Below are positions 35,820 through 46,632 of a stretch of 64,000 nt of DNA, in pieces. The stretch is from positions 55,505,526 through 55,569,525 of the forward strand of contig OW387138.1 of assembly GCA_936440205.1 (NCBI GenBank), written 5' to 3'. The position numbers were made by a program, and so were the translations under genes. The DNA is from Lepidonotus clava (taxonomy: Eukaryota; Annelida; Polychaeta; Phyllodocida; Polynoidae). Positions within the stretch are counted from its first letter, which is position 1. Each line of letters starts with the position of its first letter. The notes under the pieces are model-generated. The model searched no databases. It had not been told where the DNA came from and saw only the letters and a program-made list of their open reading frames with translations.

Positions 35820-38800
35820 CTTGGAAATGATGACTTCAATAGAGCATTACTCTTTAACATTGGCTTTAAAGAAGCATTGAAGGATCACAACTGGCACTGT
35901 TTTGTCCTGCATGATGTTGACCATATCCCGCTGAATGATACAAATATGTACAGCTGTCCAAAACGACCGAGGCACCTTGCAGTTGCTGTTGAAAGAAGAC
36001 ATTTTCGGTTAGTACTGAACAAGAGTGTTGGGTATTATTAATGTTTATAATATGACTGCCAATATGACTGCAAAATTGCCATTTCTTCAGATCAGACGTA
36101 AAGCACATATACTACATTTTATGTATGAACAGCAAAACAACTTGTATATAGTTGATAATAAGAATTTAATCACCAGAAGACAAAAGGCCTGTATTTATCA
36201 TACTTTGAAACCCACATAACATGTGAACAATAGAAGAATAGCATGTTTTTATACTTGTGCATTGTTATGGAACAATCTTCCTGTAAATATTACAAATATT
36301 GACAATAATAACAAATCTAAAACACACATGAAGCTATGGATGCTCGATAGTATTATTGTTTGAAATATTTTATATGTGACTGGTATTTAATAAACTGAAC
36401 ATAAGCAATATTATCTTGACAAACCCCTGATACCAATGCTTATCTAATCAGAGATATGTGAAGTATATCAATGCTGTACATAGTCTTAACTCATATTGTT
36501 ATGTGTTATATGAAAAATATCAATTGGAGAATTGTAATCATGATGCTTTTGCTGGACCTCTCAGAAAACCTCATGTCGAGAGAGGCCAGAATAATAACCA
36601 ATTTTTAAAAAAGATAAATAAAATAATGGGGAACCAATATTTCAGTTCAAATTGTAGGTATCTTCTTTGTTTGTTGCTAGCCAAGGGTAAAGGTAAGTCT
36701 CCACTCGGGTCATTTAAATCTAAATGCAGACACCCGCTTTGCAGAGGTTTATTTTTGTTATATCCAAAACAGGTAGGAGATGTGCATTGTCACAATGAAT
36801 ACAGTCCAACAATATTAGGCATAGTTTACCCTACACCAGTCCAGCAGTTCACCGTGCACAGTCTATAGGTTTCCTTATCGCTATGTCTGCCCATGCTAAT
36901 CCCATACCTTCCAAGGTATTGGTAGTTCAACATCTGGTCACCTGATGTCGCCAATGAACCAAGTTAGGTTAATTCCACCCAGCTCCCAAACTTAAAGCTT
37001 CATCCAAGTCCAATTAGTTTCTCGCTCTCCCTTTTCAGGTTGGTCTGGTTCCCTTTATATACTGACCATTGTCAATTTTGTGTATACCTGCATTTCCCAT
37101 TACAGTGTTGCCACCGGAAGGTGATACTGTCATCAAGACATTGGTCTTATGGCTGTCTCATCTCCATTTGACACTGCCTTTATTATACTTTTCCGGAATT
37201 ACAAAATAGGCATACAGTGAAAGAGCAAAGTGTACAGATATGAAATCCGTATCCGTATAGTGAATGGATACAGAAGAGTAGTGTGACCTACTTTAAACCA
37301 ATCAAAATACATGGACACATGGAGAGTCTGACCTACACTGACCTGATGTTGACCTACGCTGACCTATATATAATGGACCAATAACACAAGCGGATTTGAT
37401 CATGAGAACAGACGCAGTGCATTCAGTCTTCAGATACTAAAAGAAACCCACGAGAGAGCTAAAAACATCCGAAATATCATTTCAAAATATTGAAAACATC
37501 AGAAATGTATGGATCCAGAAAAGTAGTGGCGCCTAGTTTAAGCCAATCAAAATACATGGACACTGAGATTTTGACCCCTTACCTACGCTGACCTGACGGT
37601 GACCTACACTGACCTATTTAACGGACTAATGATAAGCGCAGATTTGATCACATGAACCAGATGTGGTGCGTTCGGTCTGCACAAATCACAACAAACCCAC
37701 ACGAGCTAAAACCGTCAGAACTATCTGTTAAAAAAAGATGAAAATGTCAGAAATGACGTTGAGTATGGATCTAATGGACAGCCAGATAAGGGGAATGCTA
37801 ATGTTCGATACTGATGTCAGCGAAACGGATTTAAACAGAGTTTTGGATGTTTTTGAAGCCCCAGATGTCTTTTGGCACTGGGACAGCTCCCCTCCCACCA
37901 CACCACAGAACCCTGGCCAGCCTCCAGAAAATCCTGCTCAGCCTCTAGAAAACCCTACCCAGCCTCCAGATAACCCTGCTCAGAAAACCCTCCAGACCCA
38001 TCAGAAACGCCTCCCGAGGCGTCCGCCCACATTAATTTCCATGATTATGACATAGAGGACCCAGACTACCTCCCACCAGGTAAGCACATTCCCCTCCCAC
38101 CAATGTCAATGATATATATATAGCCTATTGAAAACTTGTAGAATGAGTTTAAAATTCATTTAAAAATGTTTGTATAGTACGTGTATAGTACATGTATAGT
38201 ATGTGTATAGTATGTGTATAGTACATGTTAAGTACGTGTATAGTATAGGGAAATGTTACCCCCGCCTCTCAGGAAGTCTCTCATTCCTGCAGTTTAGGGC
38301 CAAAATGCCTGGGATCCCCTGACCAGCCTCGCTGGTCATAGAGTGTTGCTCATTTTTCTCCAGGTAGACAAACCCATTTTCAACTTCCCTGTTTCTATCA
38401 ACTTTCAGATATTGATGAGGAGGACTACATGGAGGAGGACAATCATGGACAAGGACATGGGAGATGACATGGATGACCAGAGAGCCGTAGGAGGGGTCAA
38501 TGCGGATGACATCCAGGCCTACATTGACTTGGACAAGAACAAAAACACCAAGAAAAAGACACAACAGGTGGTCAGGAGGTTCCACGAGTACTGTCTGGAA
38601 CAGGGCTATGAAGACTTTGTGGCCCTCCCACCCTCAACCCTTCTTTATGGTTGTGAAAAAGAAGGAGCGCCATTTTAAGGCCAGACAGGGCCAGGGGGAT
38701 CCCAGGCATTTAAAGCCTAAACTGTTCAAGAATGAGAGACATCCTGAGAGGTGTGCAGTCCATATGTATGAAATCTTCAAGTCCCACCAGCCACCCCAAA

Positions 38801-41800
38801 TGATGGCCCCTGACAGCCCCTTATTCCTGGCCATCAACAAGAGCCCCGGGCCCAGTACCCGGTACAAGAACCAGCCCCTGGGTGTGCACAGACCCCGCAA
38901 GATTGTCCCTGAAATGGCCAAGGCCTGTAAGCTGAAGGGGAGGCTGACTTTAACCACAGCATCAGAAAGAAAACAGCGAGTGACCTGCTCCACAGCGGGG
39001 TGAATCCCACTGTGATAGTCCAGCTGACAGGTCACAGCAATATGGCCAGCCTGAACAATAATTATGCAACAGTGGACATGTCAATGCAGTATGAGATGTG
39101 CGATCTCCTGTAGAGTGACTAGGAGAGGGCACAACTCTCAAGGAAAGGGGCCCTACCTGCTGCCACACCTCACAGCGAAGTCGTCCCTGCCCTCACAGCA
39201 TCCACAGCACTGTCATACAGGAGGAGGCCTGTGTCCTGTGCCCTAGTTGCACCTCCTTCTGCCCCCAACCAAGGTGAACAATGCGCAACTCCTCAGGGAG
39301 GGCCAAGGCCTACCACCTCTCTTATGAGGCCGGGTACCATGCCCCCTCCCCCACAAACACACAGTGTAACAGCTCGAGGTCTGGCGATGATAGCTCCAGG
39401 TCCCGCGATGATAGCTCCAGGTCCAGCGATGATAGCTCCAGGTCTGGTGATGATAGCTCCAGATCCAGCGATGATAGCTCCAGGTCCAGCGATGATAGCT
39501 CCAAGTCCGGCGATGATAGCTCCAGGTCTGGCGACTCCTCCAGGGTGGGCACAGGTCACTCCAGATCCAGTGGCGGTCACTCCAGGCCAGGCGTGGTTCA
39601 CTCCAGGCCAGGTGGCAACAGGAAACATGGACATGGCCATCTTCCCAGCTGCAGCCAATTGTCATCCACCAGCATGTCCCAAGCCTCTGCGCTGCTGAGT
39701 GGGGCAATATTCCACAGATCTGTAAACATAAACTTTAATTATTACAGTGGGAACAATCAAAACATGTAAAATCCAGGCAATTCCGGACGAAATCCGGGCA
39801 AAAATAACATCCCGTTAATTCCACGTTGTTTTAAACATATTTTCAAAAAACCACGTAATCATCCACGTAGTTTAAGAAATGTTCAAAGTTAAAGCATATG
39901 TATAAGATCCCGGGAGCTCCTGTCCTTGTTGAAGATTTAAAAATCAATCTAAATTCTAAGCTGCAAGTTGTACTCATCTTTGAGAGGTCCTGCCACTGTT
40001 ACAGGGAAGAGCTACGTCGTTACAGGCCTGAAGAGTACCGTTGCCGGGTGCTGGAATGAATTAATACTGAAAATAATTTTTCAAACATTTAAAATCAACC
40101 ATTCCACATTGTTCTCCATGTAAATATGTTATGTATTTAATCAAAATAATGTACTTTATTGGGTTATTTAGTACGTTTTCTCCATGTTGAAGATATAAAA
40201 TTACATCTATATAAGAATGTCTAAAGTTGTGCTGACCTTTGACACGACTCGAGCTGACCTGAGGAGGTTGCCTGTACGTGCATTGTTGCCGGGTTGAGTT
40301 GGCTGTTGCAGGGCTATGTTGCCGGGATGTTTGGATTCAATAAATACTGAGTGTCAAGCACTGCCTTTCACCCAAGTTGTTATCCACGCATTATCCACGC
40401 ATTTGGCGCATTCTCCACGTAGATATGTAATATTTTGAAGCAATTCTGGCGGGTGGAAGAGGGGGACCTCAGCGAGCTGCATGCATGGCGGCCGGTGCTC
40501 GAGCTGCAGAGTAAAATATCCAATCTTGTACATTGAATATCTCTATATTTAGTGGAGGACACGTAAATGTCAGATGTCCTCGTAGGTCACAGGTATCTTA
40601 TTCACGTGAAGCAGGCTGGAATTGCTCGTAGATATCGTATTTTCACCATAAAATGAAGAAATACGGAAGACCAATTAGGGCTCTTCGCACCTTAACCGCC
40701 AGCTTGTTCAATCAGAAAGTAGGTCATTCAGCCGCATCACTCTGGTAAATTGTAGTCTGCCACGAAAATAGTCCCAAATGGAATACACTGGTCGAATAAA
40801 TTTATAGCCTAATGATTAAAACAATGGTATAATATGTTCCACTGAGACTGTAAAATGGGGATGAATCATAGAAATTCCCAAATTATTGAAAATTTTCAAA
40901 CACATAGCCTTATCACTGGCAGGAACATGCGGAAGAATACCAGCGAGTCTGAAGTCACGGCGAAGTCGGTCATATTGCCTCTGCGGCTTCATCAAACGTA
41001 CTATGCCGCGGACATAGTTCCAAATGAAATACACTGGTTGAATAAATTTCTCACATGAAATGCTTGAAACAAGCCCAAAGCTTGTTCTATATAATATGTC
41101 ATTTAAGCTTCTCAATTCCGTGAAAGTATAATAGATACAAAATGGACTCGTGTGGAGATACGGATGGCCGGATCGGGTGATCCGGCCATACGTATATCGA
41201 CACGAGGCCAGTTTTATTTATTCAGCCCTCAAGAGGCTTTTAGTATTTTTTTTAATCCGCTCCTTAAATTTTTGTTCTTATTTATTGCAGTCAGTTGGCC
41301 ATTCTCCTTTATTTTATTTACATAGATTTAACTGTAAGCGTTCTACTTCTAGTAATGATTACAGTTTTATGATAAAGTCTTAACTGTAATAGAATTAGCT
41401 TTTCTATTTTTACCATGCACAAGGTATGGACCTCAATGCAAAAGGTTGGATGAGATGTGTAGGTTAGTTTAGGCTGCGGCTGTTAACTTGTACAGTATGG
41501 TGTGGAGAGGGGCTGACCTTGTAATTCGGATTCAAAGTGTCCCGCAAAAGTGACCAGGATCAGGAACAAAATTTAATGTCTTTCTCAAATTGTTCAGAAA
41601 TCCTCAATGATACATGTATAACTCAGAAATGAAATAGAAAACTCGCAAAAATGAAAAGTTTCACAGGTACAAATTGTTAAATATGAATAATTTTGTAGAT
41701 TTTGTAAACACTGAGAAATTATTATTTGTCACAAAACCTTTCCTCTTAGTTATCTTTAATATAGGTTATATTATGCTACCAGATCATTGTGAGGATCTTA

Positions 41801-44800
41801 GGGTGACAGAATATTCAAAATACTTCAAAACTCAAAATACATAATGTTAATGAATTTATGGAAAAAAATAATCCATTTTGAGCCATTTTCTGGTTTTAAA
41901 ATGGGTACTGAGATCAGTTGTCTGAGTTAGTACAGTGACCCCGTATTTTTGAAATTGGCTATGATAGCCGACAACCTCAGACATATAATATCAACTTTCA
42001 TAGCAATTTTCAACTTCAGATTTTTTGTGTGTGGAACTTTATTTTTTGAAATTTTGAATTTCTGCATTACTTTAATTTTCATACTTTGCACAAAGGTAGA
42101 GATTAAATCATTTACTTTGTGCATGATAATTGAAATAGTGTAAAGGTCACCAGTTGAAAACAAGATAATAAGAATTCCTCCAAATTACTTAGTTTATGAG
42201 AATACCCAGTATAAATATGCCAGGTGCCGCTGGTAGGTGTAAATATACCTGACAACAATGCTCACCGGGGTACACCTCCCAACAGGCATCGACGCCTGGG
42301 GTAAAATCGTAATTAGACTGCTATAAGAGCGGGAACACAGTGCAAGGGAGAGAGAGAGATCATTAGCGTTTGGATAATATGGATCGGGAGATTCAAAGGG
42401 GTTTAGATAGCTACGCAACCACAGGGACATCTGGTGACTTACACGGTACTATCGCACTATGGCTGGAGGTAAGAATAGGCGGACTCTACGGAGGAAGCTT
42501 ACTCTACCCTAAACTGGAACTGTAATACCTTGGCTGGAGGTGAGAATAGGCGGACTCTACGGAGGGAGCTTACTCTACCCTAAACTGGAACTGTAATACC
42601 TTGGAACTTATTACCATCATGGCCAACTGTACGCATCACCATATCCATCAATAAACTTGCCATACTGCCAAGCGTTGTTCATGTTATGGATTGAGCGCCC
42701 ATCTCGTGGACTTATTCACCACTCAACTAGCACCCATTAGGAATAATATCACTGACAGTTATTATCTCAGACAATGCACTATAATTATAATTAACCGTAA
42801 ACAATACAATAGCGTTCAACTCTTGAGTTAAAAACATAAATATTTTATCATCAGAATTTACAAAAGTCTTTTTCTGACCTGAGAAATCATTAGTAGCACT
42901 TGTTATTATTCTATTTCTCTCAAAATAATTAGCAAATAATTTCAAATTTTGAAATGTATTTTTCAAGTCAAAGGTGAATAATTGCCATATAAGCAGACCT
43001 CTTTAGATGAAAAGGTTCCATGGAGACCTTTTTTCATTTTTTTTTCATTTTTGGTACCTATCTAAGTTTGGATCAATTCGAATCTTGGATACTCGGGAGC
43101 TTGGTAGTGAGACAAATTGAGTCTGCGGTGACATCTGGTGACCCACTAGAGAACTATATCAGTCTGTGAGACCATATGGAGACAGATGGACTGGCAACAG
43201 GGAAGCTTGCCTCCTAGGTCTATGAACAAATATTAACTGTTCATAAGGACATTGTACTCATAGTGATCGGCGACTGTGTGCATTCTGATATTCCGCAATG
43301 AACTTATCCTCTTCAAAGCATTGTCTTCGTTTTGGATCTGAACACACCAATCGAAGTTCAGCTCTACTGCCGGGATACTGTGAGATATAAGGAGCAACAA
43401 CAGAGGAACTATTCATATAAACCCCTAGACTTAAATCTAGTTTTCAAATCTGAAACAAATGGACCAATTCGCAAATTTTTCAGTTTTTTCAATATTTTTT
43501 CTACAAAAAACTTGTCTATCCAAATGCTGATGGGGTCCAATGGGTCCAGACCCCTTTGTATTTATATGCACGCCATGGTTTTGTATATCTACTATTGATA
43601 TTTTGGAACTTGTAGTTAAAAAAAATATCAACATTTTTTTCATTTTCTCTCTGAAAAAAAGTTACATTTGATGTAAATGATATCATAAAAAATTACTGAA
43701 TTTTAGTGCCTGATCCTTATCATTTGCTTCAAACATTTGAAGCACTCTTTGATATATTTATTCCTTTCCCTAAGCCACAATCATTTCATTTATGATTTAT
43801 AAAACTGTCAATGTATTGTACCATTTATTGGTTCTCCATTTAAATGATTAATTATACATGATACTCTTCTTTACTGTGGGGCCATTTCACATTTGTATAC
43901 ACAACTGAAATAGATAAAACTGAAAATCAGATCTCATGCAAAGATGATATAAATATTCAGATGTCAAATTTAATAAATATTTAAGCAGGTATGCATGATT
44001 TACATTATTATGTTGATCACCTAGACATTCTAAAACATGCTTGAGTTGCAAACAATTTTAATATATTTTTTTTCTTATAAGCTAAATCACTGTTTCATTT
44101 AAGGTTGCCATATGGATCCTATTTTGGTGGAGTGAGCATACTGACAAGAAAGCAATTTGAAAAGGTTAATGGTATGTCAAACAACTACTGGGGTTGGGGA
44201 GCAGAGGATGACGATCTCTACAGGCGGTAAGAATGGATATGTAAATTGTAAAAAGAAACAAAGAACTTCTCCTTCAAAGTAGTTCATATATGTTTATACC
44301 ACACCAGTCTTTGCATTTTTCTACTCTTTCTTCAAATTGCCATAACAAAGAAAATACTGTTCTGTCATTTGGTAATGCTGTAATAGACCATTATTACCTT
44401 CTTGCTACATAATTGTAAGATAATGAGAAAAGGTTTCTTTCAATAGGGTAGACAACTTGTATAATTTTTGCTATTAAATATTCATAGCTTCGAGGTTTCT
44501 AAAAGTTTTCTGAGAAATGCTTTCATTAGAAAAATAGTTTAGGAAAATGTATATTACAAATCAAGATCACTTAACATTCATAAAAGTAAAGCATTACACA
44601 TATTTCAGCTTAGGAAACCTAAAACTTCTACCAGTGATGAGAGCTTCTCCTTTGGTATCAAGATATGCCTCACTCACAAAAAATCATTTGCGAGCACCAC
44701 GAGGTAAAAACAGGTAAAGTAATTGAATTATGGTCAGATCTTGAATTGAGACATTAAAAATATAATCCATATGAAAATGAATTTAATTGGTGGCAAATCC

Positions 44801-45064
44801 AAAGGGAAACTATTTATACACTTTTAAAGATGATGTTTATAAGTATTGTTACTCTCATTCTTTTCTAATAGAAGAACATTGCTGAAGCAAGCCCATTCCC
44901 GGATAAAAACTGATGGCCTCAGTAGTCTGAGATATACTGTCACAAAGAAGGAATACAGAAAACTCTTCACTTTTATTTTGGCCAATGTTACTCTGATGAA
45001 GCAGGCAACAGTAGCCACCATTATACAGTTGAGGAAAGGACAACAACATGAAAAAGTAACCTGA
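35820..45064 (+). CDS. B4GALT: Beta-1,4-galactosyltransferase family gene, last four exons
   Basis: Exons 35820-36007, 44104-44226, 44609-44713 and 44872-45064 (188, 123, 105, 193 nt) join in one frame with GT-AG introns and encode the last 202 residues. Family motifs: FNRALLFNIGF, the DVD metal/UDP-sugar motif in HDVDHIP (residues 32-34 of this part), PRHLAVAV, YFGGVSILT, NNYWGWGAEDDD (acceptor-binding and catalytic region) and TDGLSSLRYTV. The enzyme class sits in the Golgi membrane and moves galactose (or GalNAc) from UDP-sugar to GlcNAc or glucose ends. Where B4GALT1 has metal-binding M..H, this reads SLTKNH, closer to the B4GALT5/6 pattern. Exons encoding the cytosolic tail, membrane anchor and stem were not found in the window. 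The first intron shown is 8.1 kb and holds a LINE end, Crypton C2 and a solo LTR. The basic tail after the domain is unusual. Confidence 0.93.
36070..36365 (+). mobile_element. LINE 3' end fragment inside a B4GALT intron
   Basis: Encodes the ORF2 tail: RRKAHILHFMYEQQNN, ITRRQKACIYHT and then RRIACFYTCALLWNNLPVNI after a stop. Closely resembles the tail at 5690-5930. No A-rich tail seen. Confidence 0.7.
36366..37178. other. Intronic spacer with an unrecognised ORF
   Basis: A 136-codon plus-strand ORF at 36458-36868 has no motif I recognise and sits within an intron; probably chance or TE remnant. 36890-37070 has an LTR-like CATCTGGTCACC and a TATATACTG. No gene supported. Confidence 0.3.
37329..37615 (+). 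repeat. Duplicated array of TGACCT half-sites upstream of Crypton C2
   Basis: Four TGACCT words at 37329, 37339, 37350 and 37360 have spacers of 4, 5 and 4 bp. A second array with the same spacing is at 37579 (TTACCT), 37589, 37600 and 37610. It lies in a roughly 260-bp tandem duplication (about 37246-37504 and 37510-37735). TGACCT is the complement of AGGTCA, the nuclear-receptor half-site, so DR4 pairs result. Function is inferred only. Confidence 0.6.
39371..39538 (+). repeat. Eight 21-nt minisatellite units in the Crypton C2 tail
   Basis: Units of the form AGCTCCAGGTCCAGCGATGA plus T, giving PAMIAPG repeats in the tail frame. C1 has a shorter 21-nt array with a different sequence (QAVTPPG) at about 30770-30832. 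Confidence 0.9.
39841..42086. other. Intronic sequence of B4GALT, no gene seen
   Basis: Contains AATAAATACT at about 40340 downstream of Crypton C2, a 34-bp repeat (ATAGTYCCAAATGRAATACA at 40770 and 41016), a minus-strand ORF at 41115-40816 without known motifs, and a strong hairpin at 41147-41206. Confidence 0.4.
41147..41206. repeat. Near-perfect 28-bp inverted repeat with 4-nt loop
   Basis: Arms 41147-41174 and 41179-41206 pair at 25 of 28 positions around the loop GGGT; the inner 11 bp (TGGCCGGATC side) pair without a gap. Could be a tiny foldback element, a cruciform or a structured RNA in the intron. Confidence 0.8.
42087..42818 (+). mobile_element. Solo LTR inside the B4GALT intron (fossil)
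   Basis: 732 bp from TGCACAAAGG to AGCGTTCA, flanked by ACTT and ACTC (three of four match). TATAAG at 42322 and AATAAA at 42650 mark its promoter and polyadenylation signal. A 71-bp tandem duplication (42461-42531, 42532-42602; three differences) makes it longer than its relatives. Confidence 0.85.
42819..44103. other. Rest of the 8.1-kb B4GALT intron
   Basis: AT-rich. A weak relative of the LTR family (CATCTGGTGACCCAC at about 43132, GGGAAGCTTGCC at 43200) is visible. No gene seen. Confidence 0.4.
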
Positions 45065-45318
45065 TATTCCAATCATGAGAATGCTATTAATACATACAAT
45101 ATTCTTAAATATTGTTGCACCAGTTGCATAAATAATCAACATCATGGTCACTGGTAATTGCCCTTCACAATTTACTGTACTCATGATCACTGGATATCGA
45201 AGATGTTGACTCTGTAGAGAACAAATACAGATAATATATTTAGTGATCACCAATGTTAATGTAAACATTTAATCTGAATCAAGCATGGGATTGATGAGGT
45301 GTTACATGTTGTATGGCA

Positions 45319-45324
45319 AATAAA
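45319..45324 (+). promoter_or_regulatory. Candidate polyadenylation signal of the B4GALT gene
   Basis: AATAAA 255 nt after the stop codon, just before LINE G remains begin, so the 3' UTR is probably short. Confidence 0.5.
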
Positions 45325-45344
45325 ATCGTATTACAATATTATAC

Positions 45345-46560
45345 ATCCGCTGGTAAGTAGGTAATATATATTAGAAACAGAGTTGGACCAAAGGTAGATC
45401 CCTGGGGTACCCCAGTTATAATAGGATTTGGGTGTGAACATTTTCCTCTATATAAAGTTCACTGGGTCTCTTTTTGTTAAATAATTCTTGATTAAATCAA
45501 TAGTTTTCGGTGACAAGCCACTATGTTTCAATTTTAACAACAGAATGTCATGGTTTATGGTATTGAACGCTTTTTTTTATATCTAAACAAGAACCAAATA
45601 CAGAACCAACCATTGATGCAACGTAATAATAGCGTCACATCCTTGTTTTGGAAGCTTCAAATGCCTGCCCAATACCATTTATGTAATTCCTGATGGGAGA
45701 GTGGGGGTGGAGGGTTCTGCCCCCCCCCCTCTTTTTTTTATATAAAAAACAAAAACAGCCCACATAGGGGATTAGCGATGTTAAGTAAACCTCAAAAGAT
45801 GAAATATTCCAGCATGCATTACACTCCTTGATAGTGGGTACATATAGGAACCTAATTCCAAGCAGTGGGGTCTATATCATTCATAGAGAAATTACAAAAA
45901 CGTCAATAGGCCTACTCAGTCTTTATCAAGGTTTCTGAAAGTTTTATACAAATTAGAATGCATTTCATAGTTGATGAATGATATAATTAATACAAGCTAA
46001 GGCTTTTAAAACACATTCACTCTTTAGAAAAACACAATAAGCCCACTAGACTTAAATGTCACCCATGGGTACCCATAGGGTCAATAAAAGGACAATCCCG
46101 ACATGCAGTGTGCGGTCGCCATGGTCACGTCATCTCGCGAGATCTCATGAGGTGTGTAAAACGATATCCCTCAGTGTGTGCCGGTACTACATTCATTATA
46201 CCACCAGTAAAAAACAGAGAGAGGGCACATAATAGATGGTGATGCTGGACATTTGGTTTAGGGCAAGGAAATCACAGTCCCTTTTTTCCAGTGGTTGGGG
46301 AATATACAAGTTGTATGAACCAAGTTGTACAAATGGCATGATAAGTCAGGTTTGTATAACATATCATCCTTAAACAGTCTAGAACGATAGTCGGGTATCC
46401 CTGATAATTCATAAAATGAAATGCCTCTGATCTTTTCCAATAGAGGCTCGACACTAAATTCTGCTAATTCTAATGTCTCATCATTTCTTGGGATTTTCAG
46501 ATTTTCCAAATCAGATTAACCAAAATGTTCAGCTAGTTTAGGACCTGTAGTGACAAAGTA
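45345..46560 (-). mobile_element. LINE G: RT fragments in two pieces, minus strand
   Basis: 46530-46258 encodes the RT start (VEPLLEKIRGISFYELSGIP, then IFPNHWKKGTVISLP). 45600-45345 encodes KKAFNTINHDILLLKLKHSG and TGVPQGSTFGPTLF. Between them about 550 bp of unrelated sequence, with a C9 run at 45721, replaces part of the RT. Old copy with stops. Convergent with the B4GALT 3' end. Confidence 0.75.
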
Positions 46561-46632
46561 TGAATTTTAGTTTTAGCAACTTGCTTGTTATTAAGTATTG
46601 ATCCAGAATTTTAATTTTCAAAATTTATTAAT

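Larger units (their letters stand above)
37179..39840 (+). mobile_element. Crypton C2: related, decayed copy inside the B4GALT intron
   Basis: Same order as C1 with matching ends (TTTATTATACTTTTCCGGAA at 37179; CCACGTTGTTTTA after the stop). The N terminus starts near 37738 (MLMFDTDVSETD against MLMFDSDSSETD of C1) with 7-residue ENPAQP-like units. A 329-bp GT-AG block (38080-38408) splits DPDYLPP from DIDEEDYM; C1 has no such block. Then comes KKTQQVVRRFHEYC, after which about 430 bp of the recombinase, including the first catalytic Arg, is deleted (38660-38705). The end part keeps HSIRKK-, TGHSN- and NNYA-like remains in shifted frames, then PAMIAPG repeats and FHRSVNINFNYY. Clearly non-functional. 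Confidence 0.82.

Noticed and set aside
36458-36868. 136-codon ORF in the B4GALT intron
   Set aside because: No recognisable domain, no splice context, AT-rich intronic position.
39371-39538. Regularly spaced repeats resembling a CRISPR array
   Set aside because: Contiguous 21-nt coding minisatellite without spacers, in a eukaryotic genome.
39243-39707. Minus-strand ORF with strong internal repeats
   Set aside because: Antisense reading of the 21-nt minisatellite in the Crypton C2 tail.
43129-43340. Possible seventh LTR of the main family
   Set aside because: Only short words match (CATCTGGTGAC, GGGAAGCTTGCC); no ends or target duplication found.
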